Below, one piece after another: positions 60,548-64,000 of a stretch of DNA of 64,000 bases; within the stretch, counting starts at the first letter, position 1; each line of letters starts with the position of its first letter. A program made the translations under genes and the position numbers. Source of the stretch: Spirogloea muscicola (lineage: Eukaryota > Streptophyta > Zygnematophyceae > Spirogloeales > Spirogloeaceae); contig WELB01000034.1 in NCBI GenBank assembly GCA_009602725.1, forward strand, positions 598,811 through 662,810, read 5' to 3'. The notes beneath the pieces were generated by a model. The model was not told where the DNA came from. It saw nothing but the letters and a program-made list of their open reading frames with translations, and ran no database searches.

Positions 60548-62434
60548 ATGGAGGCCCGCCGTCGCCGGACGCCGCGGCCGGGCGGCGGCGCCGGGCCAGA
60601 GCGGCAGCGGCTGCGGCTGCTGCAGCTGATGCTGTGCGCGACGGCGGGCGCCGGGCTCGCGCGAGCCTCCTCCGCAGCGCTGAGCGGCGGCAAGGGCATC
60701 CACGCGCAGCTGGCAGCACTGGCCGTCGACAAGGTGAATTGGACGTGCAGTCGGCCACTGGCGCCGCTGCTGCCGCTGGCACTGCCGTGCCCCCTTGCGT
60801 GCCAGCCGCTTGTGCTGGCAGCAGAACAACGGGGAAGCCTGCAGCTCGTCTTGGTCGTCTGAGAGCATTCGAGCATGCTGCTGTGACGAGCTGCGCCTCG
60901 TCCTGCCGTGGTCCTTGCATGCTGCCTGACCGACTCGACATGAGCTAACGACTAGCAGGCAGCGATGCAGCCTGATGTTGATTGCGCTCCCCCTACCGCT
61001 GTCTTGTGAGCTCAGCCCGTGCTGGAGGCCGTAAGCAGAGCCAATGGCTGGGATGGGGTGGACGCCGTGGTGACAAGGGTGGACGTTGCGGACGCCCGTT
61101 GGGGCACAGCGGCCCTCTACGAGTTCGCGGTGGGTGTTGGCCACGGAGCTACTGAGTTCAGCATGTCGGAGGAGGCGCAGCAGTGGGAGTACCTTCTGCC
61201 CGCAGTGCCCTCAGACAGTAATGCTGGGAAAGACCTGAGCCTGCCATCACCAGATGTCGTGGCAGCTCTCCCGCCCTTCCAGCTTGCTGGTACTACCTCC
61301 TAGGTTGTGCACCAGATGTTCCTGTTTTGTATATTTGTTGGACTTGACATCTTCACAATTGCTCTCAATCTGAATACATTGATCTGCTCGTTACCTTGTC
61401 TTCACTCCTCCTAGAGCTGCTATAAATGTAAGGGAGTTCTCCTTCATATGGGACAAACTGTACATATCCTCGATCAATAATGAATGCCACTGCTTTGTTG
61501 TCTCATTGCAGGCCCCGTTGAAATTTGGATTCAAGACGGACAGCACATGCGGCTCTCTGTCCCTCACGACGTGGATGCCGGGGAGCTGACAAGGGTGGTC
61601 ATAGCCGACGGAGCTACTGTCACTGTGAAGGGAGCACGTGAGGTCTCGTTGGCACGGCCCGTGGACCTGACTTTGCCGTTGCGCAACACCTCCGAAGCAG
61701 CAAAAGGAGCAGCTCTTGTTGAGCTGCTGGGCCAGCTGAAGGCCGCAGCAAGGGGTCTTGGTAGGCCGGCGCTGTCCCTGCGGATTTTGGGGCCAACCGC
61801 TCTTGTGGCTGCATCGGCGAGAGCAGAGCTGCCAGCGGTTGCCGAGGGCCAGCAGGCGCTGTCAGGGCCTGGTCGAATCAAGGTGCGGCGGATCTCTGAG
61901 ACTGCGGTGGAGCTACACTCGCGGGCGAGTGTCCCGGAATCCTTAGGCCATGGAGCTCTGGACCAGCCGCAATGGCCTATACCCGACATGAATCTAAGTG
62001 ACGCGAAGTTAGCGGCAATTGAGGAGGGGTTACTGGCTGTCCTCGGGAAGAAAGCCAACAAGCAGGGGAGCTTCCAGCTTCTACGAGCCAAGGCAACTGC
62101 CGTCACGCTTGTGCGCCTGCCACTTGAGCTTGAGCGCAGGGCCTTGGCTGCCAGTGAGAAGGACGAGGCAAGGGGAGCAGTTCCAGGTGCTAGTGACACA
62201 ACTTCTGACCAAGAGCACAGAGCACGCCAGCAGTGGGAGGTCATGGCCAGGGTAGATGGTGGGGTTCTCCACCCTGTCAGCATCACACCCATGACTGTCA
62301 TCCTGCCCTCCGTCAGCGTGTCCGTGGAAGACAAGCTTGGCATGAATATGACGAGCAAGTACGAGCCGCAAGCTTTGCCTCCACTGAGTGCAATGCTCCT
62401 GGGTGATCCACAGGGTCAGGATCAGGAGCACTGA
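60548..62434 (+). CDS. TIN1: TUNICAMYCIN INDUCED 1-like ER protein
   Basis: Three exons (60548-60733, 61016-61289 and 61512-62434) join in frame to 460 residues. The N terminus is Arg-rich, followed by a hydrophobic stretch (LLQLMLCATAGAGLARAS) that could be a signal peptide. The central part is closely plant TIN1-like: GPVEIWIQDGQHMRLSVPHD, VDAGELTRVVIADGATVTVK, ARPVDLTLPL, LSLRILGPTAL, and the later KQGSFQLLRAKA and WEVMARVDGG. In plants TIN1 is an ER-resident protein induced by unfolded-protein stress, with no known enzymatic motif; none is visible here. The C terminus (GDPQGQDQEH) lacks an HDEL/KDEL signal. I see no UPR promoter element I can defend. Confidence 0.82.
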
Positions 62435-63040
62435 CAACACAATTTCATGCAGTCCTCTTTCTGCGGAATTGATTAGAGTGTACAGACGTAGCATACAGAC
62501 GATTAGGGAAAAAGCGCCATTGCGCACCTTCCAATTGTCAGTCTCATGTGCCATGAGTTTCTGATGGTGCAGCACCTGTGTGTCCAACACATTGTTGCAC
62601 ATGCCAATTGTGGTGCACTTGTCTACTTGGCCAATATTGGCCTTGTTGAGCACTTCAGCTGCTTGAGAGTACTACCCCATCAGAGGCCAAGATCAGTTGT
62701 CAGCACAGTCACCTATAGCATACCGTCCATATGGTGCCTGGATGGTGCAAAGTTGATGGCTGCTGACCATAGACACAACCTGCTGCAAGCAGGGCAGTGA
62801 AGAAGCAGTAGATGTGGACGCCGAGTGCCGTCTTTAAGCTGTTGCTGCAGATTCTGGGCTAAGGAGACGAGCAGCAGCTGGTAGAGAATGGCCAGCCAGA
62901 CTGGCTGCTCGTGCTGACGAACCAACACTTCGGGCGCTGGTGTTGAAGCGGGGCAACAATAGTAAGAGAGAGCAAAAAGCGGGTGCATGACGGTTCGGCT
63001 TACTATGTTAGGTTGCTGTTGCCTGCTGGCTGTCTCCATG
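62435..63040. other. TIN1 3' flank
   Basis: No gene or repeat recognised; probably the TIN1 3' UTR and spacer. Confidence 0.45.
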
Positions 63041-63700
63041 AGCTAGAGATATTGTGAATGCGCCTCCGCAGTTACTACCAAGGAGGCCCTTCGGGCAAAG
63101 GAGTGAGCTCCTCCAGGAGGCTAGTTGGTGTGAAACATCAAGCGCTTAATAAGTCTGACATGGGAACAAAAAGGCAGCTCAAAGGGGACAACTGTGTGGC
63201 CAGCCCCAATTTAGATAAGACTGCTGCAAGAGATAGTGGCTGTGAGCGGCCAGCTCAACATGAATGTACCAAGCACTGGAGCAGTATGAGGCCAGCACAG
63301 GAGGCCGGCCCAGCAGACCAAGAGAGTGAACGATACACACATGCTCAATGTAGGGAGGTGGATGCAGAGAAGAGAAGGCTACCGTTGCGGAGCAGTCTCT
63401 GGCATTCGTCAAGGGGACTGCTTTCCGGCGGCTATCTTGCACTTGCGGCTGCTAAACAGAAAGTATTGAGTGATTATGCTCCACAGTAATTGCTTACTTG
63501 CGTATCTCAGCGCTTTTCCGGCCCCTTCGGACCTTTGTCAATTCTTTTGGGCTGGCTTTTCACAGCCCTCGCCCAATGGGAAGAGCTCACTTTTTCATCT
63601 GGCGCCGCCAAGGCCCGACGAAGAACAGTACTTCCGATGTAAGGCAGTGGCTGTGAAAGCCTGCCCAAAGAAATCCACAAGACAGTAAGCAAGTGGGACA
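63041..63700. repeat. Retroelement tails
   Basis: A reverse hairpin relative (GGCTGTGAGCGGCCAGCTC) is at about 63237-63270. A worn coding end (GGCTATCTTGCACTTGCGGC) precedes a plus tail at 63515-63575 (CGGCCCCTTCGGACCTTTGTC, GGGCTGGCTTTTCACAGCCC). A partial reverse tail is at 63640-63670. Confidence 0.5.
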
Positions 63701-63927
63701 AAGCAAGTGGGCAAGCCCAGCCCAGCACCAGGCGGGGGGGGGGTTGCCTGGCGGAGCGGGTCGAGCGGAGGAAACTCCTCACAGCGGGAAGGATTGCGTC
63801 GAGAGCAGGCGGTTGCTGGGCTGGCGCCCCACCCCGCCCTCAGGGCCGCCACGTGTCCGCCCAAGCGGGGCTCTGTCCATGCATGGCCCACGCTGTCAAA
63901 CCTCTGCCCAGAGACCTCGAGGCTGCC

Positions 63928-64000
63928 ATGGCCGTGGCTGCCATGGCCGCCGCCGCCGCCGCCGCCGCCGCCGCGACTGCCGGCGGCGGCGACGGCGGCG
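63928..64000 (+). CDS. Possible 5' end of a gene cut by the window (MAVAAMAAAA...)
   Basis: An ATG in good context (GCCATGG) opens a frame through a GCC run (poly-Ala, then TAGGGDGG) to the window end. The GCC-run-at-gene-start pattern of this region makes a truncated gene plausible. A pure repeat shadow is equally possible. Confidence 0.25.
   Translation, partial: MAVAAMAAAAAAAAAATAGGGDGG

Noticed and set aside
61564-62358. 264-codon minus-strand frame
   Set aside because: It is antisense to the TIN1 third exon, which has clear family motifs on the plus strand.

Overview
The window is nuclear DNA of a green alga (Viridiplantae), possibly a trebouxiophyte-like chlorophyte; no genus is proposed. 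The genes are intron-dense with short introns (donors mostly GTGAGT, GTAAGT or GTGCGT, acceptors TGCAG). Several encode plastid or plant-type proteins: plastid pyruvate kinase, the biotin carrier of plastid acetyl-CoA carboxylase, chloroplast sensor kinase, a plant-type O-fucosyltransferase and a TUNICAMYCIN INDUCED 1-like ER protein. There is no bacterial operon structure.

Layout. 1-7.0 kb: three minus-strand genes, a SKA2-like kinetochore protein cut by the window edge, a mitochondrial carrier, and an Abraxas-family MPN protein. 7-11.6 kb: retroelement debris. 11.6-16.1 kb (+): an RH20/DBP2 DEAD-box helicase. 16.8-19.1 kb (-): plastid BCCP, with a 28-N assembly gap beside its 5' end. 21.1-25.4 kb (-): plastid pyruvate kinase, 13 exons. 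25.4-33.3 kb: a nest of 5'-truncated non-LTR retroelements, including the largest remnant, which still shows a zinc knuckle and a nuclease-like domain. 34.1-37.9 kb (+): O-fucosyltransferase-family protein. 37.9-40.8 kb: repeats and a 16-N gap. 40.8-45.1 kb (+): chloroplast sensor kinase. 45.1-48.3 kb: repeats with a 630-bp imperfect palindrome. 48.3-50.9 kb (+): HAD pyrimidine 5'-nucleotidase. 50.9-51.9 kb (-): a CxxC-type protein and one unassigned exon. 51.9-54.1 kb: repeats. 54.3-58.8 kb (+): elongation factor 2. 60.5-62.4 kb (+): TIN1-like protein. The window ends in a GCC-repeat gene start.

Exon structures for nine genes were built by hand by matching splice sites and reading phase. In RH20, PK, the O-fucosyltransferase, CSK, the HAD protein, EF2, TIN1 and Abraxas the joined exons stay in frame to a natural stop. 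The genes are individually transcribed housekeeping genes. The common metabolic thread is plastid fatty-acid supply: PK makes pyruvate and ATP and BCCP carries the acetyl-CoA carboxylase biotin. CSK may tie plastid transcription to redox state.

The unusual biology is in the intergenic DNA. It is packed with short 3' fragments of several non-LTR retroelement families. Almost all end in the same C-terminal protein module (consensus end SDL..LTRGY) followed by a 3' UTR with a strongly conserved GGGCTGG...CAGCC hairpin. These tails lie right against host gene starts and in two cases supply an in-frame upstream ATG. GCC/CGG trinucleotide runs mark nearly every gene start and sit at both assembly gaps.
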